Below, one piece after another: positions 41,301 through 56,300 of a stretch of DNA of 64,000 nucleotides (the first letter of the stretch is position 1; each line of letters starts with the position of its first letter). Below the pieces are notes generated by a model. That model was not told the DNA's origin, did no database searches, and saw only the letters and a list, made by a program, of their open reading frames with translations. The translations under genes and the position numbers were made by a program. Source of the DNA: Cyprinodon diabolis (lineage: Eukaryota; Chordata; Actinopteri; Cyprinodontiformes; Cyprinodontidae); the NCBI GenBank assembly GCA_030533445.1, contig CM060075.1, positions 35,023,196-35,087,195 on the forward strand. The letters run 5' to 3'.

Positions 41301-44300
41301 TTCAGCTAACAGAGGAAAGTTGGGCAAAGTATAAACTTCCCTTAAATGACTTTAGAGATGTACACCGAGGATAGATGAAATCTGTCCGACACTGGAGCAA
41401 AAAGGATTTAACAGACTAAAACCCATAACAACATAATCTTAGGAAGGATATAACCACCATTGCAATATTGTGTGTGTTTTTTATTTTTGAAAATAGCAGA
41501 CTAAAATGATCAGTTTTATGCCTTTTAGTACTCTTTAGAGACACCATGTTCACTACATTACATTATTTTGAGCTTCTAAAATAACATTTTTCAAGTCCAT
41601 GAAAACTGTGAACTGTCCATGGTGTACCCTGCCTTTCACCCATTGACTCCCCGCGATAGGCACCGGCCCCACCACGATCATGATGGAATAAGTGGGAGAT
41701 GATGGATGGATGGAATTTAAGAACTGTTTAAGGCTTACATAAACGTGAATGGTTGGAGTTGTAAATAGAGCAGGAAAGTCTGTGCAGGGTTATAACTGAC
41801 AAAATCAGGATGTAACTGTAGAAAACAAAAAGATTTTTCTTTTCTCAGGAAAAGATTCTGAGAATCAAAGGTCATGTCAGGACTAATGATTCCTGTTATT
41901 GTCTGGACTAGGTTGAATAGATAAAGGTTATTCTGTGTTTCTGTGCAGGAGAAGCTTCCCTTAAAATAATGACTGTTGTTGGGTAGAAACCATAATCATC
42001 TGATAAAGATCAGAAGAGAACCAATGAGAGAGCAGGCTGGTTCCATCAAAGGCGTACCCAACTCTCTGCCTCACCAGACCTCAACGGGTTGAACCAGATA
42101 ATAGCACATTCCATATAAAAGCTGTGTGCTGCTAAGTTGGGGTCATACGTCTGTGTAAGAGAAGGTCGAGAGGAATATCTGCATATTTATCCATCATGTC
42201 TGTAGAGACGGGAAGGGTCCCTCTAAGCTCAGAACTCTCCAGGAAGGAGTTGACTGACCTCTTTCTGACATCCAATCTGTTTCTTTAAAGGCATACTATG
42301 CAACATTTTTCAGTTAATTAATGTGTTCCATAACGTTTTGGATGATTAAATGAGTCATTTCAGGTCGAACAAAGGTTTTCTCGGCCGCCCTGGTGGTCTG
42401 TAGGGGGAATACCGTACTTGCAATTGCAGGAGCCCTCGGCCCGCACCCACAGGCTCAGAAGTCGCGTGGATCGAGTTGGTCTTGCATTACGGCGAGAACT
42501 TGGCTAACTACAATCTTTGTTATTTAGACACATGCATAACAAATAATGTATGAAAACATGCTAAATTTTCAAACTCAAAAATTGGAACAAAATGGTCACT
42601 TACCGCAGTAGACATGGTGATTCGTTGCGTTAGCCTGTCTGCTAAGCTCAAAACAACCGCGCCTGGCTTCACGAAGAAACCAGGAGAACAGCTGAGCATA
42701 TTTACGACAGTGCACTTTTACTTTCGCCCTCTGGGGGGAGCCTCGCTGGAAAATCTACACTGGTTGCATAGTATACCTTTAAACTGAGAAAACCCTTAGC
42801 ACTCCCTGCCAGAGTTAAGATGCTAAGGGGACTACTGCAAATTTGGGTCTTTTCCACTATAACAAGCAAATTAAACCCTTTTCACTATTACTGTATTGTT
42901 TGACTTCAAACATCCATCAAATCTGGAATCTTTTTTTATGTATGTATAGCTTTCTCTAAAAAAAAAAAAGTTTTTGGACATTTTACCAGATCAGAGGAAT
43001 CTTCCAAGTATGCCTTCGAGTTTTTGTCAGTAATATTTATCCTCTCTTTGCTCTTATTGTTACCCTCTCAAAGCTCTCCACTGTGGACTGTTTTTTTGGG
43101 TTGGTGAAGGTGCTGTTCTGTATACATGGAAAGCCTTGCCTCACAAGAATCACAATGAAATGGAGCCAAAGACTGATGAGAAAATTAAAGGGAAAAAGTG
43201 GGTAGATGTACATGTAAAATTGACAAACCAAAATTGTTGGTCTCGAAATATAATTTCAATAATAGCAAATAGTTCAATTAGTTCAGGTTTATTGTGAAAA
43301 TGCACAGTAACGTTGCTTTTTTTAACAACTGTACAATTATTCTCATTTTGAGCAAAGAAAAAAATAGACTGTAGTGCACTTTGAAAGTATTCTGCACAGA
43401 GACATAAATATAGGTTGTTTAAGTTTTTGTCTGAGTCTAATTTTGAAATTTTTTTAAATCTACATTTTTCATTGTTTTCTTTTCTTTTCTTTTTTAATTT
43501 ATTTTATATAGATTACCTTTTCTTTTTGGTTTATTCTGGTTTTCTTTCATTCTTGTTTGTGTTTACATTGTAAAACTTACTCATCAGTAAAACTTACTCA
43601 TTTATCTTACAAATTTTGTGTGTTTTTTAGGGCCGCAACTAACGATTATTTTGCTAACAGATTATTCTGTTGATAATTATTTTCATTGATCAAACAATAA
43701 TCGGACAGCCAAAGATTCTTTAAAGAGGACTACGAGATTAAAATGTTTCCACATGAGGAGTTCTGGATAGAGCATTTTGGAACACAAAAATGTTTTTATC
43801 TTAAATAGAAAATGTTTACAAATATACATATTTTTTTTTTTTACAATTTTGGTATAATTACTGCTCTAAGTTGGTTTTTCTGTTAGCTAAAAGCATGTTC
43901 TAGAGTATCTAGAGTCCAGTAAACAAATAATTGATTACTAAATTAGTTGACGATTTTTTCAATATGCAATTAATTTCGATTAATCTGATTAATTGTTTCA
44001 GCCCTAATGTTTTTATAGATCAAGTTTATTTACTGTCAGTTTGTAAATATATTTTCAATTTTTATAATGAAAAACAATACAAAAACCAGCTGTTCAATTG
44101 TCCTGGAAGGTTTGATTTAATTTCTAAACTCACAAAGGTAGATAAAGGTATATTTATGATGCGTTTTACGCTGCAGTTACCAGATACTTAGAGTAATTGC
44201 CCCCAAAAAGTTCACAAGCTTTTTACTGGGAGCTAATTCCTGTAAGTGTACTGTTCTTCATCAGTTTTTTTACAACAGCAGTTTCCTTCCTCACAGAAGC

Positions 44301-47300
44301 AGGTAATTGGGATGGATGGTTTTTGGTGATAGAGAGAGTTACCACATCCATCATCAGACGGCGCTTTGTATCTGTGAGCAGTCCGTTTGTCTGTAGAGAT
44401 TGGCTGAGAGTCAGAATGAGAGCATGGATGGCCTCTTCTGCTCGTACTGTTCACTCAGTATTCGTGCAGAGTGATCACAAAGAGAAGGCCTTTTATGGAT
44501 TTAAAACTAGTAGAGAAAACCTGCCCTGTGATTTTAGCTGTTAGGTCATTTAATGGATTTTCATCTGGATTTGCTGTAAGAGTTTTTTTTTCCCTAGCAC
44601 ATGTCTCCTCACGGTCTTCAGCATCCTATTTGAAATATTTATTTATTTATTAATTTATTTATTTCATATTATATATATATATATATAAAAAAAAAGTTGA
44701 ACTTACTAAGCATTGAGTTAAGGTGTAAAAAATTTGGTTATAGCACTGGTAAGAATTCCTTTTGCCCAATTTCTCCTGCACCTATAAAATCTAAATCTTT
44801 ATTTTCTTATGTTCTTATAGTGTCTTAACATACATCAATTACAGTAGACCCCAAAAATGGGGTACAATAAAGTTTTCTAGGGAAGAACTAAGTACATGAA
44901 TGAAAGCTGGGTCTGCCATGTTTAAACAACAAGATGGAAACAGTACGGTACTTTTTTGCATGCTGAATCGAATATAAAAATAAAAATAACAGTTAAAAAG
45001 GATTTTCTTTTAAATTAGACCCACGGACAATAGGTACATAACCTAACCTTTGCTGGTTATGTTGGACAAGATTTTATGTTGTATTTGACTAAGGGATATT
45101 TATTACAGTCATCAAAGACTTTTGAAAAATAACTTCTAAACTTCCCTGGTGAGGATTAACTTGCCTTTTTTTTTTTTTTTTTTTTTAGAGATATTGCTGA
45201 TTTAGTGAAGCGTTAAAAAGATAATGATACATTTCCTGCCTGTCTATTCATTTAAGAGTTTGTTCACTTTTATGATTTCTGGTTGTCTATATCACCCCTT
45301 TTTTGACTTGGGTTAGAGAGAAGACTACCAGACATCTCCTCCAGCTCTGCTAACAAACGCCTGAGGCATTCCCAGGCCAGCTGAGAGACATAGTCTCTCC
45401 ATCGAGTCCTGGGCTGTCCTCTGGGCCTCCTTCCACTTAGACTGTTCTTGAACACCTCCTGAAGGGGGTGTCCAGTGACATCTGCAGCCACCTCAGCTAA
45501 CTTCTCTCAATGTGGAGGAGAAGCGGCTCTACTCTGGCCTTTCCCAAATCACCAAGCTCCTCACCCTATCTCTAATCATCCACCCTGCCGAGAAAGTTTG
45601 TTTCGATCACTTTTATCTGGGATCTTGTTTTTTCTGTCGTGATCCAGATTTCATGACCATAGCCTGACTGGAAAATGGAAAGCTTTGCCTTTTGGCTCAG
45701 CTTTCTCTTCACCACAACAGACAAGCATCTGTATTATAGCAGCAGCTGCACCAATCCATCTATTAATCTCCAACTCCATTCTCCCTTCACTCGTGAACAG
45801 CACCCCAAGATACTTAAACTCCTCCACTTGAGGCAGGGACTCTCCTCCAACCTGAAGGGGAAAGCCACCTGAATATTTTTGAGAAATGAGGCCTTGAGGT
45901 GCTGATATTTATCCCGGCCACTTCATTTTGCTGTCGTAGTCCTCATTGTAGGTCTTGGCAAGAAAAGAGCCAGCAATACCCTCATCCACCTGGTCCTTTG
46001 TACGCTTTTTGGCCAATAGGCCAAGACAACATTCAAGAGACCTCCCCACTACTCAAAGGCAAAGGGATTCAACCCTGTCATCCAATGGGTTGAACTCCAA
46101 AACAAGTCAGCAGCCCCAGCCCAGCCCTCTATACCCCCCCCCCCCCCCCCCCCCCCCGTGAGCGACTGTAGAGAGTCCAGCCTCTGTTAAGGAAAAAAGG
46201 GGAAGAAATATACAATTTGATGTTATATTATTATAGACCTGAGGGCAATAGACAAAAGAAAGTATATTATTAAACTGAGTTGGTAAGGACAACATGGTAA
46301 TGTTAGACCAGTCCTGGTTCTCAGGACCCACTGTCCTGCATCTTTTAGGTATTTCCATCTCTTCACACACTTGAATTAATTCAATGGGGGTGATTAGGAA
46401 GCCCTTTCAGCCTATGATGGCTGCTGAGGAACAACTACAAACATGCTGTCCTTTGATACAGGTGTGCCAGCAGAGATGCATCTAAAACTTGCAGGACAAT
46501 GGGTCCTGAGGACAGAGGCCACTTCGTTAGACCCTTTAAAGCAGCCTTTATAGCAACAACGCTAGTTTCTTTGCATAACTCCCTAATTAATATGTAGTAA
46601 ATGCAAAGTACTGCACTGGGTATATCATTAATTGAAATACCATCAGTCATTTGTACATAAACCATAAAGATATAAAGTAAGTGCTGATGCCTGTAGAGCA
46701 GATTCTCGTCTGTGTGATTCTCTTGGGCACAACCAGCTGCACTTGACAGGTGGTAAACTGGCAATTAGTCAGTCCCCCTCAATAATGTATTTTCTCAGTA
46801 TGGCCCGACACACACTTACACAGACTCCACTGCGCAGTAAGACCTCCAGCTCCTCTTCTTTGACCTTCCTCGTCTACTCCTCAAATCGGAAAATGCCGGA
46901 CTCTTTTCCTCTGAGTCAGCACTCTTGTTTCCTTTCCTGCTGCCGTATTTCTTTCTCTCTCTCCTTGTGGCATTCTCCTTCTTTTTTCCATTCTCATCAA
47001 GTCTCCACCTCCTGTCATATGGTGGCATTCGTCTGCAGACATGAGGGAGAGACGATGAGGCATCTGAAGGGGTGAGGAGGATGGAGAGATAAAGTAAGAA
47101 ACACATGAAAGGAGGGAAGGTTTGGAAAATCCCCAAACACACAGCGAGGGTCAGGCAGGCAAGGTGAGAACCAGAGGACATTCCCTCCTTCTTCTCTCAT
47201 TCTGTGCCGCCCCTTTTCTTCAGCCTCTCCAGGTGTTTTTTTCACATTTGAAAATACTCTCATGACATTTAAAAAACTGTTTTTTAAATGCCATATTTCC

Positions 47301-50300
47301 TCTCCCATCCTCTCCTCCTGGCACTGGCTCTCAGTCTGTTTTAGGATTATTTTAAAATTTTAATACTTGTTTTTAAAGTCCTTCATGGTCTTGCTCCATT
47401 TTACTTAACAGATGATGATTGTACATCGCCCCAGCAGAGCTTTCCAGTCTGCCGATCAAATAGTTCTGGACGTGCCTAGGTCCTGGCATCAACAGTCGGG
47501 CGGTCGTTCTTTTATGGTTATCGCACCTAAACTGTGGAACAGCCTGCCCCTCAGTCTACGGCTTCTCACAGATCTGCCCCTTTTTAAGTCTAGATTAAGA
47601 AATCTAGCTTTTAAAACTTAGGACACACTGTTTTATGCTTAGGATTTATGTTTTTACAATGTTTTAATATTTCTGTGAAGCACTTTGGTCTTCCAGGTGT
47701 AGTCGTAAAATGCTATAAATAAACTTTGATTGATATTTCATTTAGTTTAACTTTCCTCTATTTCATTCTTTTTTAAGCATTTAACATTTCTGTACTGATT
47801 TGCTATTGTTTTATTTTTCTTTCTTTTTTATTTTATACCTAATTTGGTTATTCTATTAAGGCGTTTTATACAATTGATTCTTCGAAGTTATAATCATTTC
47901 AATTTCCTCTTTGATTTCTTCTGTTTAACTTTATTTTAAGTTTCGTTTCCTTTTTCTTGACTTTGTGTCTAATCATATTTATCTTTTTCTATTAATCCAT
48001 ATTAAGATATTTGCATTTTCTATTAGTTCGCTTGATTTGATATGCTTTGTTTAGATACATCTTACTTTACAGGTACTTTTAACACAAAAAAATGCACTCA
48101 CTGAAATTGTTTATGTAAATAGTGAAGTTTAATGTTCTTTCTGTAAATTTAGCTATATTTTGTAATAACCATAATAATAATATAATAATAATATTTGCAA
48201 TAATATGATTTTTACAACTTTTCATGTCTAACTTCTTTAATAAGCTAGTTTACTCTGTGTTTAGATCTTTATTCTGATTATGTCAAAGCTTCGACATAAG
48301 TACCTTAATCCTTATAACACAGTATTAAAGCTTCAAGAATGATATTATAACACAATTTGCTGGTAAATGAACAATCTTGGTATTTCTGCATAAGAAGTCT
48401 GCCTACATGAATGATTTATTATATTTGTGAAGTGGACTCTCCTTCAGCACCAGAGCAGTCTTATATTCAGCAAGAGTGAAAAGGACATGTTTCTTTTCCT
48501 CAAAGTGAAATATCTCTGCTTAATGCTTTAGATTGTTTTATCAGTAGCTCAGACTGAATGATGTTATGCAGAAAAACAACGAACAGAAAAGTTTGGCAAA
48601 ACTGCTTCGGATGGATCTTAACGCTGATGTTTTTAAACTCTTGAATTAAAGTTCCCTTCAAGTTTTGATGAATCAGTCCAAACTTGCAGCAGTGATGATA
48701 AAGCAGATTACTTTTGTCTGTTTTTTTAATTAATAAACAATAATGGGGCCTTTCTTTGGAGAATTGATTTGCAACCCTCTGTGATGCTTCCTCAGCTGTT
48801 TGTCCTCAATTAAAGTTGTTTTTCCCCTCATTTGCTCAGATAATCATCAGCTCTACTGGTAAACACTTTTTTTGTGAGGCTAACCTTCCTCAGTGTGCTG
48901 ATTCTTATCCTCCTGACAGGAGCATCATTCACTGCCAGAAAAGGTTCCATTGTTGAGCTTGTCTTGGGCTGGAATCCTGGAGCTCAGTACCTGAGTCTGA
49001 ATACTTGAGTGGTTATTTTTTTAGAGATTTCTGTATTATTTCAGCCATTTGTGTATAATAATAGTTGATTGAGACAAAAATTATTTCACTGTTGTTGGAG
49101 GAACTGTAGAGAATAGGTTCTATCACTAATCATGTTTACCAGGACATAAGTAATCAGAACAAACAACCAATCAGTCAGAATATTTTGTTAAGATTCGATA
49201 GGATCGGAATGAAGTGGTTATCCAACTGAGAGTGTTGGTTTATGCCATCTGACAATCGAATTAGCCTCCATGTAATGTGTTAGTTTTTTTTTGTTTTGTT
49301 TGTTTTGTTTTTTCCCTGCTGCTTCCAAAAAATAAGGCAAAAACTTGTGTACCTGTCAATGTCCTCTTGTAGTATAGGTGTGAGTGGAGCCCTCTTAGGC
49401 CCCGTCCAAACGAAGTCAAACCCTGGCCTAAACGCACAAATTTTTCACCAAACCAGCCTCTCATCCATACGAAGCCGGCGTTTCGGGGGTCTGTAAACAA
49501 TCTTTTTTTTATTAAGCCTTCAGAGTGGGAAGATTTTGAAACGCCGTTTTCGCGTTTCCATATTTAAGCTCTAACCGCATTTTTTTTCTTACATGCATGC
49601 GTCATAGTTTCGCCTCTAAACACGCATGCGCGACACAGTATCACAACAACAATGGCGCCGTACAGTGTTGAATGGTTGCTGCTCATGCTACTCACCCTGC
49701 TGTCGGGCTTACAACAGAATCTTCTTCTTCTGGAATATCTCCAGGAAGAACAGAGCAATATCGACAACATAGTTCAGCACCTGAATTTGACTGAACCACG
49801 AAAATGGACCCCAAGGGCAACTATGTGTAAATATTAGTGCGCATGCCCAACATTTCGTCGCCTATTTTTGCTTTGGCACCACAGCGCCACTTACAGGCCT
49901 GGCATATATTTTGCAGCGTTTTCATGCATTCGTGTGGACGATGACATTTATTTTACGTCTCCGTCTTTACGACAAACGTTCTGGAAAATATTAGCATTTC
50001 GTGTTCGTTTTGACTTCGTGTGGACGGGGCCTAATTGTCCACCATACATGCCCACCCAACACACATAAAAGGCTCCACATTCACTTCACGATATCAGGTA
50101 AAACGATAAACCAAAACAACTTACAGTAGAGCCATACCCAAACACCATACACTGAAGGCATAGCTACTTGAGGACATCAAAGAGAGGCCAAGAAAGACTT
50201 TAGTTTAACCAGCTGATGAGAAAATATTAGTACTACAGTTAATACCATGTCACATGTCTCAAGTTTTCAAATCTGGGACCCGTGTTAGAGTCTGATTAAC

Positions 50301-53300
50301 TCATAAAGTCAAAGTCTACAGCTCTGCCACAGAATGCTATTTTGTATGTTATGAGGAAGTCCCACAAACATCATTTTGGGCTCCAATGTGGACGAACCAT
50401 GAAAAGGTGTAGCAAGAAGCTTGTCTCACTATTGAACTTCAACATGTCCACTTCAGAGGTCATCAAATGAGGAGAACTAGGCACACAGGAGTAAGGTTTG
50501 TCTATCTCGTTTTTTTTATTTTATTGAAACAATAAAATCCTTATAATAGCAAAAAAAAAAAAAAAAAAAACATTTTAATGTTAACATATTGTTGTCTGGG
50601 TGTGCATAGAGCCCCCTAGTGGTTTACCACATTACATGTATTTGGTTTCTCACAAAATCAAAACTGAACACTCAAAGAAAAGGAAACAGCTGTACATGTT
50701 TGGCTCTAACCTGATTCCAGAAAGTAAAACCCAACTTCTGGAAAATACCCGGTGACTAGTCACCTCATAATACCACAGTTTTCCTGAAAGTAAGGTGACA
50801 GTTTCAGAAATATCAAAAACTGCTGTATAATCTGTATGAACAATTTCAGTTAATGATTCATTCTGATAATGCAGCCATTAAGTTAATTTGTCAATGCTGT
50901 CATTTCTAAGGTCACATTATGTTAGATGAAGAAGAGGAAAGGAGGGACAAGTTGAAGATGTGAGCTAACAGACAGTCAGTTGATAGACTTAACGATCTGA
51001 GGAACCATTTTTCGTACGGATCTTTGATGACAAGATTCATTTCCATCATCATAAAAGAAGGAACAGCTTGGGACAACCCTTGTCCTTCAGAAAAAAACTT
51101 ATTATAAAAAAGAAAAGTTGATATTGTGTCTGAATCTAATGAATAAATGAATCACTGCTTCATTAGCATTTTTCTTTCTCATCAGATGACTTTTTTTTAT
51201 CCATCCATCCATCAATTTTCTAGCACGCTTATCCCGAGTGGGGTCACAAGGGGTGCTGGTGCCTATCTCCAGCAGTCAAGGGGCGAGCGGCAGGGTACAC
51301 CCTGGACAGGTCGCCAGTCCATCGCAGGGCAACACAGAGACAAACATGACAAACAACCATTCACACACACACCTAAGGGGACTGTAGAGAAGCCAGTTAA
51401 CCTAACATTCATGTTTTTGGACTTTGGGAGGAAGCCGGAGTTCCCAGAGAGAACCCTTGCATGCTCAGGGAGAACATGCAAACTCCATGCAGAAAGACCC
51501 TGGGCCGGGAATCAAACCCAGAACCTTCCTGCTGCAAGGCACTGAGCAGTGTGTAGCTTTTTTTTATTTTGGCAAAAATCTTGAGTAATACCTTCTTCCT
51601 CTATATTTTTATCAAATCAGATATCAGATGCTGTGAAGGTGTTTTACTTTCTGTGGTAAAAGTCTTGTCCGTTATATTTATCTTTAACTCTTCTGTTGGC
51701 CCTGAAAAACTAATTTGATTCAGCTTTGACACTGACAGAACTGCCAGTATCGATCAGCCATAGTTGCTGACACATGAAACCACAAACATCAGTTACTGAA
51801 GGCTGGAAAAAGAGCATTTCAACAATAATCCAGAGAGGACACGGTTATGGACCCATCTAGAAGTGTAAAGTTCTACATTTACCTGTATTTGTTCAGTACC
51901 TTTTTCTAAGTGAAAGGCAAGTTTACACTTTATCATCATTTCCCACATCCAATAAATAAATACTTAATTCAGGAGTTTTCATCTCTGATGCTTATTGACT
52001 TTTGGCAGAGATCTCGCAGAGAGTTGATCCCCCTTTTGACTAAATCAGAACCTTTTCATTGGCTGCGAACAGAGCTAAATGTTGTCTGTCAGTGTCAGTG
52101 GTTAAAATAAGACAAGTAGGCTGTTTTTGTCATAAAAGTAGACTAATCGACTCCCTGTCTGATTCTTCTGCCCTTATTTCTCATGTCTTTTTCCCTCTGT
52201 TTTATGGCTTTCTTTTCTTTCTCTTGGTTCTCCCTCCATCCCTCAGTGATGAGGGAAGGAAAGGGTCCATCCGTCACTGTGGATGTTAGGAGTGTTAGTG
52301 TGTGAGTGGGTGTCATCTGGCACTGGGTGGCCTCCCACTGATGTACGGGGAATCCGTCATGTCTTTCTGTCACAACAGCAGACATGCATGAGTGGACACA
52401 TACACTCTGAAATACACATGGACCTAAACACACCAGTGTTCTTGATTAAACTGTGTGTAAGACTCACATTGTCATTTAAAGCTGCAAAGTAACATTTTTA
52501 CCTGCTATGCTCCTGTAAAGCTAATTTAAGTGTTTTTGAGATAACTGAGTGGTCTGTCATCACCCCCTACTGGCTATGGTAAAAAAAACACACAAAAAAA
52601 CACTTGCAAGTCTTGCGGCACGGTAACTTACCCTTACGGTACAACAACCAACTTGATGGCAGCCATATTAAGCTATTTGCATATATAGCCCCACTCTTTG
52701 CGCTAGACTGTTTATAAAACAGTATTTATTAGATTTTTTTTTTTATTTTAGAGATTTATGACATCGATGAGCCAGTAGAAGAAAAAAAAAAGAAAACCTT
52801 TGTCATACATGGAGAGGCTGAATCATCTGATGAGAGCAAAACTAAAAATTGTTCACTTGAGAGACATGCTTATTAAAGGTATTGTTTATTAAAGCAACAA
52901 TTTGCAGTGAAAAGGCTAGTTTACATTACCTGATGTACAATACTACCCATCTCTTCATATGTTCACCTGTGATCTGTGTCTTACAGGTGCTCACAGAGTA
53001 ACAGCACTATAGGTGTTGCTCGGGCAAGGGTAGTCAGTGTTTAAAACAGTGCTATTTTTAAAAAGTCTTAGGGAGAACGTCATTGAGAGATGCCATTGTG
53101 CTGTTTTAATCAAGTAGTGTTTCAGGAAAAAAAAAATAATATTTGTATTTTAATTGAAATATTATATTATACTCTCAAACTAAATCAATGTTTTTAAAGC
53201 AAATTAGTCTAATAAAGCATCACAAAAACTTTCAACGGAACAAAAGTTCAAAGAAAAAACGAACGATTCGTTTATACAGCTGCTTTCTATAAGCACATCC

Positions 53301-56300
53301 ATGTTTTTTCCTCTTGCTTTTGATTTTAGAGTTTTAATGTATATGTTTATTTATTTATATATTTGTTTATTTGTCACGGACAGTAATCATTAATGAACAT
53401 TTCTTTAAATGTGTCAGTATTATTGTAGCTATGAAGTTTTCAACTATGAAACTATCAAAGTTTTCAACTTTGGTCCCTGGGCAAGTTGTATAATGCCAAC
53501 AACAATTATATAAAAGTAATAAAACGAACATAGAACATTTTAAAAGATTAAAAGGGCGGGTCATACAGTTCAAACAGAGGCATTAGCATAAATATATACA
53601 GATGTTTAAAACGTGTACAGATATTACATGTATGTATTTACATATGTATGTCTAAAAACTAGTGGGTTGAGAGAAAAAGGACACATGAATAATGCAAACC
53701 AACATAAAAATTTAACTGCAATAAAATTGCTGAAAAGAAAAATGTGACAGTGGCGTTGGATGTAGGAGTTGGCCCTGAAATCGAAGGATTGATGGTTCAA
53801 GCCCCGACTCCAACTTTCAGTGTCATTATGTCTTTGGGCAAGACATTTCACCTGCATTGTCTACTGATGGTGGTCTACGGCAGTCTACGGCAGCCCCGCT
53901 TCTGACAGTGAGCCCCAGGGCAGCTGTGGCTACAATGTAGCTTGCCACCATCAGTGTGTGAGTGTATGGGTGAATGACTGAATGTAGTGTAAAGCGCTTT
54001 GGTCAAGTCTCCTCACTTGAATAAAGGTGCTATATAAGTATTTACCATTTACCATAAAATCACAGAAAAAAAAGATCAAAAAAAAAAAAAAAAATACTGT
54101 CTATAACAAAAAACTTTTTTTTTCAAATAGTTCTAAAAAGCCAAAGGCTAAAAGTCAGCCTAAAAGAGGGGGGGTGCGTAATTTGCTTATTTGTTCAGTT
54201 CAGTGCCTCTTTAGTTCCCAATGGGAAACGGAATCTGTCTTGCAGCCTGGCATTTAATATATGCAGCAGAACATATAAAACATTAACATATTAAACATCA
54301 CACTCATAAAAAAGCACAAAAGAAATTATAACAAAAGAATTTGAAGAACCCAGAAATTTAGATACCTGATTGCTGTGAATCCAAAAGATTTGTTCCTTTT
54401 TGACATAGGAAGCGTAAGAGGCTGTAACCCCAACTTCAGAGCGTGGTCTGAGAATTCTTGGCAAACCTAAGTATCTTTTTTTGTGCCTTAACAATTTTGA
54501 ACATTGTTATATTGTTGGTTACAAAACCAATCAAGGATTGAAGCAAAAGAAAAATGATTCAATAATAGCCATATAAAACAGGCTCACATCTTACACAAAA
54601 CATATTTAAGTTCCAATACTAAGGTCCAATACCTCCTTCTTGTTATGAGCATCTCCTGCTGAGCACTGGAGGAACTGCATCATTGATAATGATGTCTGAG
54701 CTGTTTCGAGCACGGAGAAAGAAAAGTACATTTACAGTGTTTGTAGAATATGAAGGCCAAAACTGGTTTTGAGTTTTGGATGTAAAGGAAAGAGAAAGGC
54801 GGGCTGACTGGCATCCTCATGATAAACAGGAAATAATCTGTTGAAGCATCTCAGAGCTTTTTCATAGTCATCTGTGCAGACAGATGTGCATCTGCCCCTT
54901 GTGTGCCTGCAGTGTGTGTAAATGATGGCTAATTGTGTGTTATCTCATTAAGCTTCACAGCGGCTGGCAAGATGAGACTTGCTGGATTCTTGCAATAGAA
55001 AAGCTTTTATTTTGAGAATAATTAAACACTTTATGGCAGTAAACCTTTGATTAGTCACTTTATGAAATACATTTGATCAGTGGAACCTCATTTACCAAAC
55101 CCTTAATTTTATAGCTTTGCCTTCAAATGCGTATTTGTATTTATCTCATTTTTATTTCAGTCGCTCTATTTATTTTCTGTCAGGGTTAGATTAGTACTAC
55201 ATCTTCATTATTTGAAACAGCTTGTCTAAATGAACTGCTAGACAATGAAGATCCAATAGAGACTATTTGTTGAACTGAATAAGCAAACAAGCAGCTATCA
55301 GGTCCCCCTGCACTTGATGATGCCATCGCTCACCTGCTTTAACAAACCAACTGTCATTTAGACAAGGCAGACAACATGAGAGGATAATTTTCCTTGACAT
55401 CTCTGGTGTATTTAACAGAATTTAGCCTGATTTAGTTTGTCAGAAACTCCAGAACACCTTCAGAAGGAGGCATCAAAAATGGTGTGGATTAAAGAAAACC
55501 TGACAAACAGACCACAGTTTGTGAGACTTAATGGTTACGTGTCAAACCAGGTTTCAGTGTGGTTTTTAAGCTGGTAAAAAGATTCATTCTATTACTTAGT
55601 AAGAAGCACATGAAGCGGATTTACATTCTTTGTATCATAATGGGCTTTAAAGATCTGACCCACATGCAGAGAACCACTCAGAGACCAAGAGTAAAAGTTA
55701 ACAGGTTTATTGAAGGTTTTCAAAAAAAAAAAACACTGACGGAGAGAGATGTTTTGGGTAATAATGTTGGAACTCAGCGGACTGGTGAACCGGAACCAGA
55801 AACTCTGAAGGGAAGATCACAATGATCAGTTCAGGGACCGTGGGAAAAAAAAACTGAGGCTTGTATTTTGCTGGAGAGGCACTCTTTGGAGGGCTCTTGG
55901 TTATTCCTTGGATCCAGTTTGTGGGGTTTAATCCATATAAGAAGGAACTTGTTGGAGAGCGGACAGGCTGACTAACGTTGGACCCAGAGGAGTAAAGGAG
56001 CGGACTGTCACCTGGTCTTTCAGAAGTGGACTTGAACGGATCATGTGGAGGTTTCTTCTTGCTCAGTGACTCAGATAATCCTTCCAGGGGGGTAGAAGGT
56101 CAAGGCTTATCCAGTGTTTCAGAAAGGCTCCCTGCCGAGAACAAAAACAAAGCAAGCTTAGACTCTGAGAGACAAGACTAAGGTTAGACTCTGCTAATCT
56201 CAGTATGGCTAGAGTACCCAATACTGGCAAACACTCTGGCGTCAAGGTAGTGACAGCCCGCTGCTCAAATACTTCTCTGCTAATGAGAAGAAAAACAAAA

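Noticed and set aside
46816..47308. Overlapping open frames on both strands (up to 121 codons).
   Set aside because: Pyrimidine/purine-rich composition leaves few stops; no motif, splice site or homologue recognised.
53744..53830. tRNA-like B box as a possible tRNA gene.
   Set aside because: No cloverleaf or anticodon arm can be drawn, and it continues into a SINE body and tail.
54840..54965. Less repetitive stretch with TAAT and E-box-like motifs, as a possible conserved enhancer.
   Set aside because: Conservation cannot be judged from one sequence, and such motifs are frequent by chance.
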